DNA of 64,000 bases from a virus. A model generated the notes under the pieces. It ran no database searches, was not told where the DNA came from, and saw only the letters and a list, made by a program, of their open reading frames with translations. Each line of letters opens with the position of its first letter. Within the stretch, counting starts at the first letter, position 1. Shown in pieces: positions 7,295-14,206 of the stretch. The stretch covers positions 1 through 64,000 of the IMG/VR virus record IMGVR_UViG_3300006924_000007; one strand, 5' to 3'. The position numbers were made by a program, and so were the translations under genes.

Positions 7295-7376
7295 GGGTGG
7301 TTTCCCTTGTATGAATGTATTATAGGGCATCCTGAAGGAGTTTCAACATGCCATGTGACACTAGTTAAACTGACAC
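7292..7376. repeat. 85-bp direct repeat, copy 2
   Basis: Partner of 6111-6195 (83/85 identical). Together the two copies bracket the three-gene unit 6184-7294 (small protein, nuclease, Dam-like methyltransferase). Confidence 0.9.
7319..7375 (-). promoter_or_regulatory. Composite stem-loop early promoter A2
   Basis: TGTCACA box at 7354-7360, -35 TTGAAA at 7341-7346, 16-bp spacer, -10 TATAAT at 7319-7324; box to -10 is 29 bp. It drives the nuclease/Dam unit and overlaps the 3' end of the 7365 gene, whose last codons are made of the box region. Confidence 0.75.
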
Positions 7377-7613
7377 CCTGGACTTGAAATAAAGACCAGC
7401 AATCTGCATCATATCAATCAATACCGATTGAATTTTTTCAAGTTCTTCTGGATCAATTTCAGAATCCCAAAAATCTACAATTTCAAACTCCTCAAAATTT
7501 ACACTACCATTTTTATACATTGGAGAGTAAAATAGTTCCCCCTCAGTACAAACAGCATAGACTCTGCCATGATTTTTAACCGTTACAAATACACCAGAAA
7601 ATTGTGGGTTCAT
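7365..7613 (-). CDS. Hypothetical protein
   Basis: An 82-residue protein (MNPQFSGVFVTVKNHGRVYAVC...) with an N-terminal beta hairpin pattern and an acidic C-terminal helix (DSEIDPEELEKIQSVLIDMMQIAGLYF). No family recognised. The ATG overlaps the stop of a 48-residue gene upstream (ATGA). Confidence 0.6.
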   Translation of the reverse strand: MNPQFSGVFVTVKNHGRVYAVCTEGELFYSPMYKNGSVNFEEFEIVDFWDSEIDPEELEKIQSVLIDMMQIAGLYFKSRVSV

Positions 7614-7756
7614 GATTCGGGAAGAGTTAGTTGTTCAAATCGAAGATGATCATCACAAGAGTCATCGTCTTGCAAATCAATCATCTCAGTATCAGTGAGG
7701 GAAGTGAGTTTACCGAAGAGAAAATCGATAAACTCATGGTCTTCTTTGGTGAACAT
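7610..7756 (-). CDS. 48-residue acidic protein
   Basis: MFTKEDHEFIDFLFGKLTSLTDTEM... is a small acidic helical protein with a DDDSCDDH stretch. It starts two bases after the previous stop and ends in an ATGA overlap with the next gene, so it is the middle of a three-gene coupled unit. Function unknown. Confidence 0.55.
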   Translation of the reverse strand: MFTKEDHEFIDFLFGKLTSLTDTEMIDLQDDDSCDDHLRFEQLTLPES

Positions 7757-7758
7757 AA

Positions 7759-8025
7759 TCAGCAACCCATTGGAGTGTACTCGGAACGATCCATTTTGTC
7801 GGTGTTGTAGTTAGTAACTGTTGCACCGTTGGCAATACGCTCTGCCCACTCATTCTTGGCAGTGAGCATAGTCACAGTGCTATAAGATTTTTGACCATTA
7901 GCACGGAAAGTGACACGTTTTTGGAAACGCTTAACAACAACCTTCGTTCCTGTGATAGGATCTGCCTCGGCAATGAATGCCTCAGGGAAGAAATCAACGA
8001 TACAGACGGAGTTGGTGAGTTGCAT
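7759..8025 (-). CDS. Hypothetical protein downstream of cassette C
   Basis: An 88-residue protein (MQLTNSVCIVDFFPEAF...) with a basic beta-rich centre (TKVVVKRFQKRVTFRANGQKSYSTVTML). It is the first gene behind the promoter embedded in the end of the methyltransferase gene. No family recognised. Confidence 0.6.
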   Translation of the reverse strand: MQLTNSVCIVDFFPEAFIAEADPITGTKVVVKRFQKRVTFRANGQKSYSTVTMLTAKNEWAERIANGATVTNYNTDKMDRSEYTPMGC

Positions 8026-8047
8026 GGGGTGGGTTGCTTATGTAGTT

Positions 8048-8099
8048 ATTATAGGGCATACAGAGCACTTTCCAATGGGTTCTGTGACACTTCTTCAAC
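8048..8099 (-). promoter_or_regulatory. Composite early promoter C, inside a CDS end
   Basis: TGTCACA box at 8083-8089, -35 TTGGAA at 8070-8075, 16-bp spacer, -10 TATAAT at 8048-8053; box to -10 is 29 bp. A weak CAGAAC/GCTCTG stem encloses the -35. The whole element is translated as the last residues of the methyltransferase, and its stop TAA is part of TATAAT. Confidence 0.7.
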
Positions 8100-9032
8100 T
8101 GGCACAAGAGTTTCTATTGATTTTTCAAATAATATCTTACCATCAGTGTTAAGATCAAATAAAATGTAATTTCTATTTGTCAGAATGGCACTTCTCCCCA
8201 CCGTGCCCGATCCGGCACAAGCATCAAGGACAATAGAACCTTCATTGCTAAACATTTTCAAAATTCTATTCAATAGTGCCACAGGTTTCTGCGTTGCATA
8301 ATCCAACTTCTCAACACCTTGAATTTGTTTGATATCATTCCACACGTCTTTTACTGGAATACCATCCATTTCATCAAGATATTTTTTTACTCTAGGAATA
8401 CCCGTATTGGGAGAATACTCCAGTCGATTATCATCGTGAAGCATTTGCATTCTCTCCTTTGATACATGCCACTGGAGATCATTACCATTCCATTCATATC
8501 TCAAATTGGGGCGAGACACAACATTTGGTTGACGATTAACGAGTGCAGATGTATTATATTTCTTCTTACGAACCTTACAGATTTTTGCTTTCTTTACAGT
8601 TTCTGTGTCATATTGTTTATGTTCTGCATTGTATATTGATTCCTTACCTTTCTGATATACAATAATTGTGTCGTGGTTTCTTTGTAATTGATACTTTGAT
8701 TTGTGATTACCACCAGACACCCATACAATTTCGTTCTTAAATTTTTTTTCTCCAAAGATGTCATCAAGAACAATGCGAACATGATGAGAGATCTTTGCCT
8801 CTACATGAATAACAATGTTGCCGACATCAGTCAAAATTCGATGACACTCTTCAAACATTGGACGCAACAACAATTCACGATAATCTGCACTGGAATTGAA
8901 TCTATCATCAAAATGATAAAAATCTCTTCCAGTGCAATAGGGTGGATCAATATAAATTAGATCCACAGTATTTGACTCAACTTCCTTCAGAAGTTCTCTG
9001 TTGTCACCTATTTTATACTCGTTGATTTTCAA
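8049..9032 (-). CDS. Beta-class DNA methyltransferase
   Basis: A 327-residue methyltransferase with catalytic DPPY at 29-32 near the N-terminus and the AdoMet-binding VLDACAGSGT at about 268-277 near the C-terminus. This motif order is that of beta-class N6-adenine/N4-cytosine enzymes; the region between is the target-recognition part. I place the start at the TTG at 9032 (about 20 bases overlap, GAGG upstream), because the longer reading runs deep into the endonuclease gene and adds atypical sequence. It sits directly behind a restriction-endonuclease-like gene, forming an R-M-like pair. The last 18 residues coincide with a promoter cassette. Confidence 0.85.
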   Translation of the reverse strand: MKINEYKIGDNRELLKEVESNTVDLIYIDPPYCTGRDFYHFDDRFNSSADYRELLLRPMFEECHRILTDVGNIVIHVEAKISHHVRIVLDDIFGEKKFKNEIVWVSGGNHKSKYQLQRNHDTIIVYQKGKESIYNAEHKQYDTETVKKAKICKVRKKKYNTSALVNRQPNVVSRPNLRYEWNGNDLQWHVSKERMQMLHDDNRLEYSPNTGIPRVKKYLDEMDGIPVKDVWNDIKQIQGVEKLDYATQKPVALLNRILKMFSNEGSIVLDACAGSGTVGRSAILTNRNYILFDLNTDGKILFEKSIETLVPVEEVSQNPLESALYAL

Positions 9033-9549
9033 GATTGGTGATGACCTCTTTTGCTCTTCCTTCGTATTTACGACGAAGAACTGCGGGGACTTGACCAACA
9101 CAGAAACCAGGCATTTTCTTATCCTCCAGTTCATAACTAGGGATTGCAAGATACTCCCACTCAGAAATATCTTCATGTCCCTTTGGAATGATAAACAAGA
9201 TTACATCGAAAGAATCGATTGCATATCTTACTTGACCATTCTTTGCACCGTTGGTTGCATTTTTACCAGTTGTGCGACGAGTCTGCTCCATGTGGAGAGT
9301 ATTACCTCCACGATATTTTACCTGGATACGAATTCCGCCGGGAGTAATACGATCATACTTCTCTTGTTGTCCTTCAGAATCGTCAGGTGATGGAGTGGTT
9401 GCAATATCACAAACATTACGCAACCATTGTGGTGCGATAATGCGTTCTGTGGGAAATGCAAGAAACTTACCAATTTCCCGTGTGTCTCCCTCTTTAATCA
9501 GTTCTTCAAAACCGAGAGCAACGATTTCGGAAAGTTGTGAAACTCCCAT
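9013..9549 (-). CDS. Restriction-endonuclease-like protein
   Basis: A 178-residue protein with D66 followed by IQVKYRGG (Q76-V-K78), a QxK version of the PD-(D/E)XK active site, and a TRRTTGKN...NGQVRYAIDSFDVILFI region (about 90-120) of the kind seen after the active site in type II restriction enzymes. The start has an AAGGAG Shine-Dalgarno and lies just behind cassette D. It overlaps the methyltransferase gene. It may cleave unmethylated host DNA or exclude rival phages, as known for chlorovirus nuclease-methylase pairs; activity here is inference, and the specificity is unknown. Confidence 0.65.
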   Translation of the reverse strand: MGVSQLSEIVALGFEELIKEGDTREIGKFLAFPTERIIAPQWLRNVCDIATTPSPDDSEGQQEKYDRITPGGIRIQVKYRGGNTLHMEQTRRTTGKNATNGAKNGQVRYAIDSFDVILFIIPKGHEDISEWEYLAIPSYELEDKKMPGFCVGQVPAVLRRKYEGRAKEVITNLENQRV

Positions 9550-9579
9550 CAGTGGTCTCCTTGTGTAATGTACTTAATC

Positions 9580-9626
9580 AGTATAGTATTAAAAAAGCAC
9601 CCTGTCAAGGGTGCTGTGCCAGTTAA
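9580..9626 (-). promoter_or_regulatory. Terminator-promoter D, -35 in the loop
   Basis: On the minus strand a GCACCC/GGGTGC hairpin (9614-9597) is followed by six T residues, a Rho-independent terminator for the metalloprotease gene. Its six-base loop is exactly TTGACA (9603-9608), which is the -35 of the next promoter: 17-bp spacer, -10 TATACT (9580-9585). A TGGCACA box (9615-9621) lies 29 bp from the -10. Confidence 0.85.
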
Positions 9627-9639
9627 TGAACTGAAAAGT

Positions 9640-9975
9640 TTAAGATTTAAATCTGTTGAACAGGATAGACTCTAACCCATATGCCTCCTCCTCTCTCTGA
9701 GTGTCATCAAACTGACCATTTTCATTCTGAACAACATGAACAAGTTCATGCAATAGTGTGGTAATGTAATCATTCTCATTCAAATCATTGTGAATCTGAA
9801 TGAATTGCTCATCACCATTGATTTCAGTAAAACCAAATGCATTGTCATCAGTGAGATCTGTATGAAATACTTCAACATCACTCTTTACACCATAGAGTGA
9901 TGTAAAGAACTCAAATATACTTTGAGCAAGATGTGAGTGTGATGATTGTCCAGAAGTGAAAAGCATTGATGTCAT
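9640..9975 (-). CDS. Zincin-like metalloprotease
   Basis: A 111-residue protein with HELVH at 76-80 followed by EEEAYGLE at about 95-102, giving two histidines and a downstream glutamate as zinc ligands in the manner of small IrrE/SprT-like zincins. It is shorter than most of these families and has no DNA-binding domain. It starts in an ATGA overlap with the upstream gene and ends just before terminator D. Host-protein cleavage is possible; the target is unknown. Confidence 0.7.
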   Translation of the reverse strand: MTSMLFTSGQSSHSHLAQSIFEFFTSLYGVKSDVEVFHTDLTDDNAFGFTEINGDEQFIQIHNDLNENDYITTLLHELVHVVQNENGQFDDTQREEEAYGLESILFNRFKS

Positions 9976-10379
9976 ACTGCAAGTGCTCCTTCTGGAATTT
10001 CAGTAAGTTCAGGAAGTTTATCATTGAACTCATTCATGTCATAGCATACCCACTCACCACTACGGAAGATGTAAGAATACTCTTCACCTTCTTTCAAATA
10101 CTCACATACGTTGTTGTCAAGACGGGGAGGGCAACTCTCACCACGAGCAGAATAATACTCAGGAGAATACTCACCCTCAGGAAGTTTATCACCCCAGATA
10201 GAATCAGTCCAGCAAGATGACATGTCACCACCATCAATCAGTTCTGCTACTTTCTCCTTTGTATTGTAGTGCGTCTTGAGAATCCGACCCAACCAAGTAG
10301 GATAACCATCCCAGTGATGATAAACAGAAAGAATAGAATCATCTGAGAGTTGAATGCCAATGCGTGAGCGAGTTGCCAT
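9972..10379 (-). CDS. Conserved cyanophage hypothetical
   Basis: A 135-residue protein starting MATRSRIGIQLSDDSILSVYHHWDGYP, a pattern I recognise from many cyanomyoviruses. The YHHWDGYPTWLG and CWTDSIWGDKLPEGEY stretches are the most distinctive. No reaction is known. It is the first gene behind cassette E and is coupled to the metalloprotease gene. Confidence 0.7.
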   Translation of the reverse strand: MATRSRIGIQLSDDSILSVYHHWDGYPTWLGRILKTHYNTKEKVAELIDGGDMSSCWTDSIWGDKLPEGEYSPEYYSARGESCPPRLDNNVCEYLKEGEEYSYIFRSGEWVCYDMNEFNDKLPELTEIPEGALAV

Positions 10380-10479
10380 GCTAGAAAGAGAAGGTGGATG
10401 AGAGGCGGCAGAAGTTTGTCTCTGCTCTTATGTGTGTTGCCTCTGGGTGTGTTGTGTCAGGTCTCCCCTCCACTCATCT

Positions 10480-10526
10480 AATATACACGAAAAAGGGGGG
10501 TATGAAACCCCCCTTGTGCCACTTAT
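10480..10526 (-). promoter_or_regulatory. Terminator-promoter E
   Basis: A GGGGGG/CCCCCC hairpin (10495-10513 on the plus strand) with loop TTTCATA and a T run on the minus strand terminates cp12 transcription. The loop holds a -35-like TTTCAT (10502-10507); 16-bp spacer; -10 TATATT (10480-10485). The TGGCACA box is at 10515-10521, 29 bp from the -10. Confidence 0.8.
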
Positions 10527-10539
10527 TCAAGTGTCCCAA

Positions 10540-10767
10540 TCAGTCTTCATAAACTAAACATTCAGGTTCTGATGGGTTGGCATCACAATATAGTTCAAGT
10601 GCAGTTGGATCATGATGATCACCTGCTTCAATTTCTTTCTGATGATGTTCTACATAATCTTCCAATTCATGTAGTTCACCTTCAATGTGACGACGTTGAT
10701 TAGGAGAAGTTAGAGGGTTGTCAAGGATCTGTTTATCTACCTCAATATGCTGCTCGATTGTGTCCAT
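10540..10767 (-). CDS. cp12: CP12-like Calvin-cycle inhibitor
   Basis: A 75-residue protein whose last 20 residues match the C-terminal CP12 motif: an ALELYCDANP stretch, then EPEC and VYED, with C61 and C70 eight residues apart as in CP12. In cyanobacteria CP12 bridges GAPDH and phosphoribulokinase and shuts down carbon fixation; cyanophages carry it to redirect NADPH to nucleotide synthesis (established knowledge). The N-terminal cysteine pair of plant CP12 is absent and replaced by a helix (SPNQRRHIEGELHELEDY) with an acidic/histidine linker. A strong hairpin lies just upstream (10808-10854). Confidence 0.8.
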   Translation of the reverse strand: MDTIEQHIEVDKQILDNPLTSPNQRRHIEGELHELEDYVEHHQKEIEAGDHHDPTALELYCDANPSEPECLVYED

Positions 10768-10807
10768 GCGAAGTTTTGTAATTTGTTTTACTTATTTATT
10801 TTGATTA

Positions 10808-10854
10808 ATGGTTCAAAGTGCTACATTTGCACTATTCTTGAGTCTTTGAACCAT
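10808..10854 (-). other. Long hairpin upstream of cp12
   Basis: ATGGTTCAAAG at 10808-10818 and CTTTGAACCAT at 10844-10854 form an 11-bp perfect stem, extended by an inner GTGC/GCAC pairing. It covers the end of the 54-residue gene and is not followed by a T run, so it is not a normal terminator. It could protect or regulate the cp12 message. Confidence 0.6.
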
Positions 10855-10977
10855 AGAATCTGCGAGTGCTTCCATCCTTTCGGGATGAATTGAACGGATT
10901 CCTGCCTCTTTTAAGGCAATTTCCATACTTTTCTCCTCTATTTCTGTCAATTTCTTGCCATTTTGGGGAAGAGTCAT
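10813..10977 (-). CDS. 54-residue hypothetical protein
   Basis: MTLPQNGKKLTEIEEKSMEIALKE... is a small helical protein ending ...RLKNSANVAL. There is no strong Shine-Dalgarno, but the reading frame is clean and its 3' end forms the cp12 upstream hairpin. Function unknown. Confidence 0.5.
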   Translation of the reverse strand: MTLPQNGKKLTEIEEKSMEIALKEAGIRSIHPERMEALADSMVQRLKNSANVAL

Positions 10978-11071
10978 AGGTGTCTTGCTTTTACTGAGAT
11001 ATTTTAGCGTTTCCGCACAAAATTAGTTAGTAATTTAAGGTTTTCTTTGTAATTGCTTTACAAATATTGTG

Positions 11072-11446
11072 CTAAGTTCCTGGTGTCCATTCGTATCCAC
11101 CTTCTTTACTAATTCTATCCATCTCTTGTTTTAAAGAAGAATTGAATTTTAAATGATTCTCATCATACCAAAAATTTTCCCATTGTTTCATGGACTCCTC
11201 AGATCCATCTTTTCCTGAAAAAGCAATAGTTTCTTTCTTTGATGTGAGTGCTGATTCACCTTTTAAGAGCTCTAAAAGTTTCTTACTATGTTTATAGCAT
11301 GTTTCATGATAGTCTCTTCTCTCTCTGACAGTTCTTACAATTGTTTCATATACTTGTTGTGGAGTGTGTGGAGACTCTAATGATTCTTTCACCCAATCGG
11401 ATAACATATTCAGTGAGTAATCTTCATGCTCATCAAATGGTTTCAT
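11072..11446 (-). CDS. Hypothetical helical protein
   Basis: A 124-residue, charged, mostly helical protein (MKPFDEHEDYSLNMLSDWVKESLES...). No family recognised. Its ATG overlaps the upstream 53-residue gene by 14 bases. The 95 bases to the next gene hold nothing recognisable. Confidence 0.6.
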   Translation of the reverse strand: MKPFDEHEDYSLNMLSDWVKESLESPHTPQQVYETIVRTVRERRDYHETCYKHSKKLLELLKGESALTSKKETIAFSGKDGSEESMKQWENFWYDENHLKFNSSLKQEMDRISKEGGYEWTPGT

Positions 11447-11594
11447 CTAGATTATCTTTGACTAGGGTCTCTATCATAGTGCTAATTTCTTTACTTGTCA
11501 AGTTATTTAAAAAATTCCACTTAGGATCATTCTTATCCCATTCTATAGTAAATGTACCATCGTTATTCTGGTTTACTTTCAGACTGTCTTCCAT
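11433..11594 (-). CDS. 53-residue conserved hypothetical
   Basis: MEDSLKVNQNNDGTFTIEWDKNDPKWNFL... has the NDGTFTIEWDKNDPKW core I recall from many cyanomyovirus small proteins, followed by a helix (LTSKEISTMIETLVKDNL). Likely a small two-element fold. Function unknown. Confidence 0.65.
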   Translation of the reverse strand: MEDSLKVNQNNDGTFTIEWDKNDPKWNFLNNLTSKEISTMIETLVKDNLDETI

Positions 11595-11715
11595 TTTTCT
11601 TTAATTGCTTTCTAATCATTTTAGCATACGTAACCTCTTCTTGGGAATACCAGTTGGGATGTTTTTTGGATCTTTTGATAATTTTTTTGGTTGCCTTTTT
11701 GTCGGATAAATCCAC
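11563..11715 (-). CDS. 50-residue basic protein, GTG start
   Basis: Starting at GTG 11715, MDLSDKKATKKIIKRSKKHPNWYSQEEVTYAK... is a strongly basic helical protein; the KRSKKHPNWYS-x2-EV-x-YAK core is typical of cyanomyoviruses. It may bind nucleic acid, judging only from charge. It overlaps the next gene by 32 bases. Confidence 0.65.
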   Translation of the reverse strand: MDLSDKKATKKIIKRSKKHPNWYSQEEVTYAKMIRKQLKKNGRQSESKPE

Positions 11716-11760
11716 TTTAAGTCTTATTTGGATGTTTTAAGTATTTAACAACTTTGCATT

Positions 11761-11782
11761 AAAAAACCCCCTTGCGAGGGTT
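11761..11782 (-). terminator. Rho-independent terminator
   Basis: On the minus strand AACCC-TCGCAA-GGG(GG)TT followed by a T run ends transcription coming from the 11863-12936 genes. Confidence 0.7.
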
Positions 11783-11862
11783 AATCGTATTAAATTCTCT
11801 GAATAATCAAGGCGGATGCAGATAAACTAACATTTTTTACCTCTAACTGACTGTGTGCAAAC

Positions 11863-12024
11863 TTAAGTTAGAACCTCCCGACAGATTCTTTTACAGACTG
11901 ACTGATTATTGTCACATTCTACCAGACATTCATAATACTCGTTGATCAAATTATCAGAAATTTCAGACTTGTTTTCCTCCAGTTTAAAACCTGCTAATTG
12001 ATTAAACGATATTAAATTGTGCAT
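11863..12024 (-). CDS. 53-residue cysteine-containing protein
   Basis: MHNLISFNQLAGFKLEENKSEI... ends in a cysteine-rich helix (YYECLVECDNN...VCKRICREVL) with four cysteines at spacings that could form two disulfides or bind metal. An excellent GGAGG Shine-Dalgarno precedes ATG 12024, and a GATAAATA late-type element lies 80 bases upstream. Confidence 0.65.
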   Translation of the reverse strand: MHNLISFNQLAGFKLEENKSEISDNLINEYYECLVECDNNQSVCKRICREVLT

Positions 12025-12104
12025 GATGAACCTCCATGTATTAGATAAGCAAAAGACATAATATAAAGATTTTCAGATCATTGTTCCTCCGAAGTTCTCC
12101 CTAA

Positions 12105-12112
12105 TATTTATC
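12105..12112 (-). promoter_or_regulatory. Late promoter-like GATAAATA
   Basis: GATAAATA on the minus strand upstream of the 53-residue cysteine-containing gene, in a 146-bp spacer that otherwise holds only its ribosome-binding site. Confidence 0.5.
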
Positions 12113-12170
12113 ACGAATTGCTGACATTTGCAAGTTTCTGAAATAAAAATTTATGCCTAGGATGATGTGC

Positions 12171-12338
12171 TTATCTTGATATAGTCTTGAGAACTTCTTG
12201 TTGTTTGAGGTAAAGTTTCATATAACATTTACATATATCTCTCAGTTCATCAGGAGTTAAACCATCAAGATCACGAGACATCTTTTCATAGGTAAATTGC
12301 CTACTTGTAGTTTCTAAAGTAATTTTTTCTGGATCCAT
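12171..12338 (-). CDS. 55-residue protein, possible NblA-like
   Basis: MDPEKITLETTSRQFTYEKMSRDL... is two helices joined by DGLTPDEL and ending YMKLYLKQQEVLKTI. Size and layout (short N-term, ExM-R, then a LY-x-x-x-EVLK helix) recall NblA, the small adaptor that triggers phycobilisome breakdown, but the similarity is too weak to assert. It is otherwise a conserved cyanophage hypothetical. Confidence 0.55.
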   Translation of the reverse strand: MDPEKITLETTSRQFTYEKMSRDLDGLTPDELRDICKCYMKLYLKQQEVLKTISR

Positions 12339-12371
12339 AACTTTAACTATAGTTCTTTATTAGTTATATTA

Positions 12372-12566
12372 TTACCATCTTTTTGTTTTGAGATAATCTA
12401 AAACATCATTGCGAACATCCATCAGTTCATGATAACATTTTTGATTACGAGCACAATCGCGGAGAGATGCATCAGGTTTAATCACGGATTCAATAAAGAT
12501 ATCAAGTCCACGATTCCACTTTTCCTGTTTGCTTTCGCAATCTTCAATGCTGTTTTGATCCTTCAT
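12372..12566 (-). CDS. 64-residue hypothetical protein
   Basis: MKDQNSIEDCESKQEKWNRGLDIF... is a helical protein with three cysteines. Its ATG overlaps the upstream stop (ATGA), so it is coupled to the 12563 gene. No family recognised. Confidence 0.55.
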   Translation of the reverse strand: MKDQNSIEDCESKQEKWNRGLDIFIESVIKPDASLRDCARNQKCYHELMDVRNDVLDYLKTKRW

Positions 12567-12796
12567 CGTTTTTTCTTCAGATTTTTTTCTATGTATGAAA
12601 CAGCAGATGGATAATTTTTTGAAGTGTGAACGATCGATCCGTTGTTGATAATCACAAACTTTTTAGATTTTGCGAGTGGAACAGCTGCCCACATACCATC
12701 CTTGGTTACATAACCACTTGGATATCCAACTTTGTTTTCTAAAATGTCTTTGTTAGGACAAGTGTAGAACTTTCGGTAGTCTTTTGATTCACTCAT
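12563..12796 (-). CDS. 77-residue hypothetical protein
   Basis: MSESKDYRKFYTCPNKDIL... has a beta-rich middle (GMWAAVPLAKSKKFVIINNGSIVHTS) and a basic C-terminal helix ending KKKR. It starts in a TAATG overlap with the upstream gene. Function unknown. Confidence 0.55.
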   Translation of the reverse strand: MSESKDYRKFYTCPNKDILENKVGYPSGYVTKDGMWAAVPLAKSKKFVIINNGSIVHTSKNYPSAVSYIEKNLKKKR

Positions 12797-12936
12797 TAGA
12801 AGACGGCAGTAACACTTACAACTGTTGCCGTAGGATTACGTGCAAGTGCAGTTTTTCTTGCTTCTTCATAGTTTCGTGCGATGACAATCTCATCAAAGAC
12901 GGTGCCAGAAACATAGAGTTGAACTTTGCACTTCAT
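12796..12936 (-). CDS. 46-residue conserved cyanophage protein
   Basis: MKCKVQLYVSGTVFDEIVIARNYEEARK... is a beta-beta-alpha-beta miniprotein that I recognise from many cyanomyoviruses. It sits directly behind promoter cassette F with a GGGAACC leader, and its stop shares a base with the next start (TAATG). Function unknown. Confidence 0.7.
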   Translation of the reverse strand: MKCKVQLYVSGTVFDEIVIARNYEEARKTALARNPTATVVSVTAVF

Positions 12937-12961
12937 GGGAGGTTCCCTTGATTACCTTTGT

Positions 12962-13002
12962 ATTATAGCAGAGTGGAGCAGCATTCTACTCCTGATGTGA
13001 CA
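12962..13002 (-). promoter_or_regulatory. Composite stem-loop early promoter F
   Basis: TGTCACA box at 12996-13002, a 7-bp stem with one mismatch (12975-12981 with 12986-12992), -10 TATAAT at 12962-12967; box to -10 is 28 bp. The -35 is poor, so the box or an activator may substitute. It begins right at the helicase stop codon. Confidence 0.65.
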
Positions 13003-13005
13003 GTT

Positions 13006-14181
13006 CTACTTCCGGACCACCGAGATGGCAGGTTCACCCTGCTCAAATACAGTGTCAACCACTGCCTGTACGCTCTTGGCAGTGCTGATTCCCACCTTAT
13101 CAAAGACTGGCACGCAGACCAGTCCAAAGGTCTTCTCAGCACCACCCAGACGGATCACACGACCGATAGACTGACTGATTCCAATGTAGTTCATGTTTCG
13201 CATGAATAGAACTGCCTCCAGTCCCTTGACATTGATGCCCTCGGACAGGATAGAGTGGTGCATGACAACAAAACGAGTGCTATCCTGACCCCAGGTATTC
13301 AAAGTCTTGAAGAATTCCTCACGGGAAACTTTCTTACCATTGATGATTGCACCGGTCTTAGATGTAATATACATCCAGTTGTATCCACGCTCATGTAGTT
13401 GCTGACAAAAGTCAGATTGACTTACCATACGCAGAATCTGCTTGGTAGAACGTGCTGCAATTAGAATCTTATTGAGTGAGTTTGCATCAATAGTATCAAG
13501 CAGATTCTTCTCATCAGATTGCTTGAAATCTCCCTGAGGCAGTTGCTGAACCACAACTTTGGGAGGAAGGATATAACCTTCTTTGACAAGTTGAGGTGCA
13601 GGAATGTTGCAGATGACCTGACCATAAACCTCAGGATCATTCATTCCTGGTTTGAATACAGACAACGAGTGCTTAGGAGTCGCAGTGAAGAAATAGCAAC
13701 GATCAGCATCGCTACTGAAGAACTCAGTTGCAGGAAAGAAGTTACGTTGAACTGAGTTATGTGCCTCATCAAAGTAAATTGTATTCACTTCAATGTCTGC
13801 CTCTACAAGACGATGTAGGGAGTGATATGTGGTGAAGATGATGACATTCTCACCAGCAGTTCTTGCAGTGTTGTTGAACAGGTGAATTGTATCTGCTTTG
13901 GTGGTGCTGAAATACTCAACATCACCACTATGAACCTGCATTACATGAGTGTGAGTAGTATTAATCACCTCAAGAAACTCTTTGCAGAGTTGTTCTGCTA
14001 GAAGAATGCGGGGTGCTACAACAACAATAGTAGAACCATTATCAATATACTTTTGATTCTCAATAATATCATGTATCATACACATGGTCTTGCCACCACC
14101 CGTAGGGATGATGACCTGACCCCTGTCATATGCCAGCATTGCATTCAGTGCTTTCTTCTGGTGTGGGCGAAGGGTGACCAA
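13006..14181 (-). CDS. SF2 DEAH-type helicase
   Basis: A 391-residue superfamily 2 helicase: Walker A PTGGGKT at 26-32, DEAH at 138-141, TATP (motif III) at 166-169, and QSIGRVIR (motif VI) at 337-344. It has the overall form of restriction-type/UvsW-like helicases but is shorter than T4 UvsW, lacking its small N-terminal domain. It probably remodels DNA forks or hybrids in phage replication or repair. The start is a TTG at 14181 with an AGGA about eight bases upstream, behind cassette G. Confidence 0.8.
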   Translation of the reverse strand: MVTLRPHQKKALNAMLAYDRGQVIIPTGGGKTMCMIHDIIENQKYIDNGSTIVVVAPRILLAEQLCKEFLEVINTTHTHVMQVHSGDVEYFSTTKADTIHLFNNTARTAGENVIIFTTYHSLHRLVEADIEVNTIYFDEAHNSVQRNFFPATEFFSSDADRCYFFTATPKHSLSVFKPGMNDPEVYGQVICNIPAPQLVKEGYILPPKVVVQQLPQGDFKQSDEKNLLDTIDANSLNKILIAARSTKQILRMVSQSDFCQQLHERGYNWMYITSKTGAIINGKKVSREEFFKTLNTWGQDSTRFVVMHHSILSEGINVKGLEAVLFMRNMNYIGISQSIGRVIRLGGAEKTFGLVCVPVFDKVGISTAKSVQAVVDTVFEQGEPAISVVRK

Positions 14182-14206
14182 GTGCTGTCCTGTTTGGTAT
14201 GAATAT

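Noticed and set aside
6114-7330. Shared MPYNTFIQGKPP N-terminal peptide of two genes
   Set aside because: Both extensions come from translating the duplicated promoter cassette (the -10 and leader), so they are not a common protein domain.
9033-9176. Longer N-terminus for the beta-class methyltransferase
   Set aside because: It lies within the endonuclease gene in another frame and adds residues not expected before the first conserved strand; the TTG at 9032 is more plausible.
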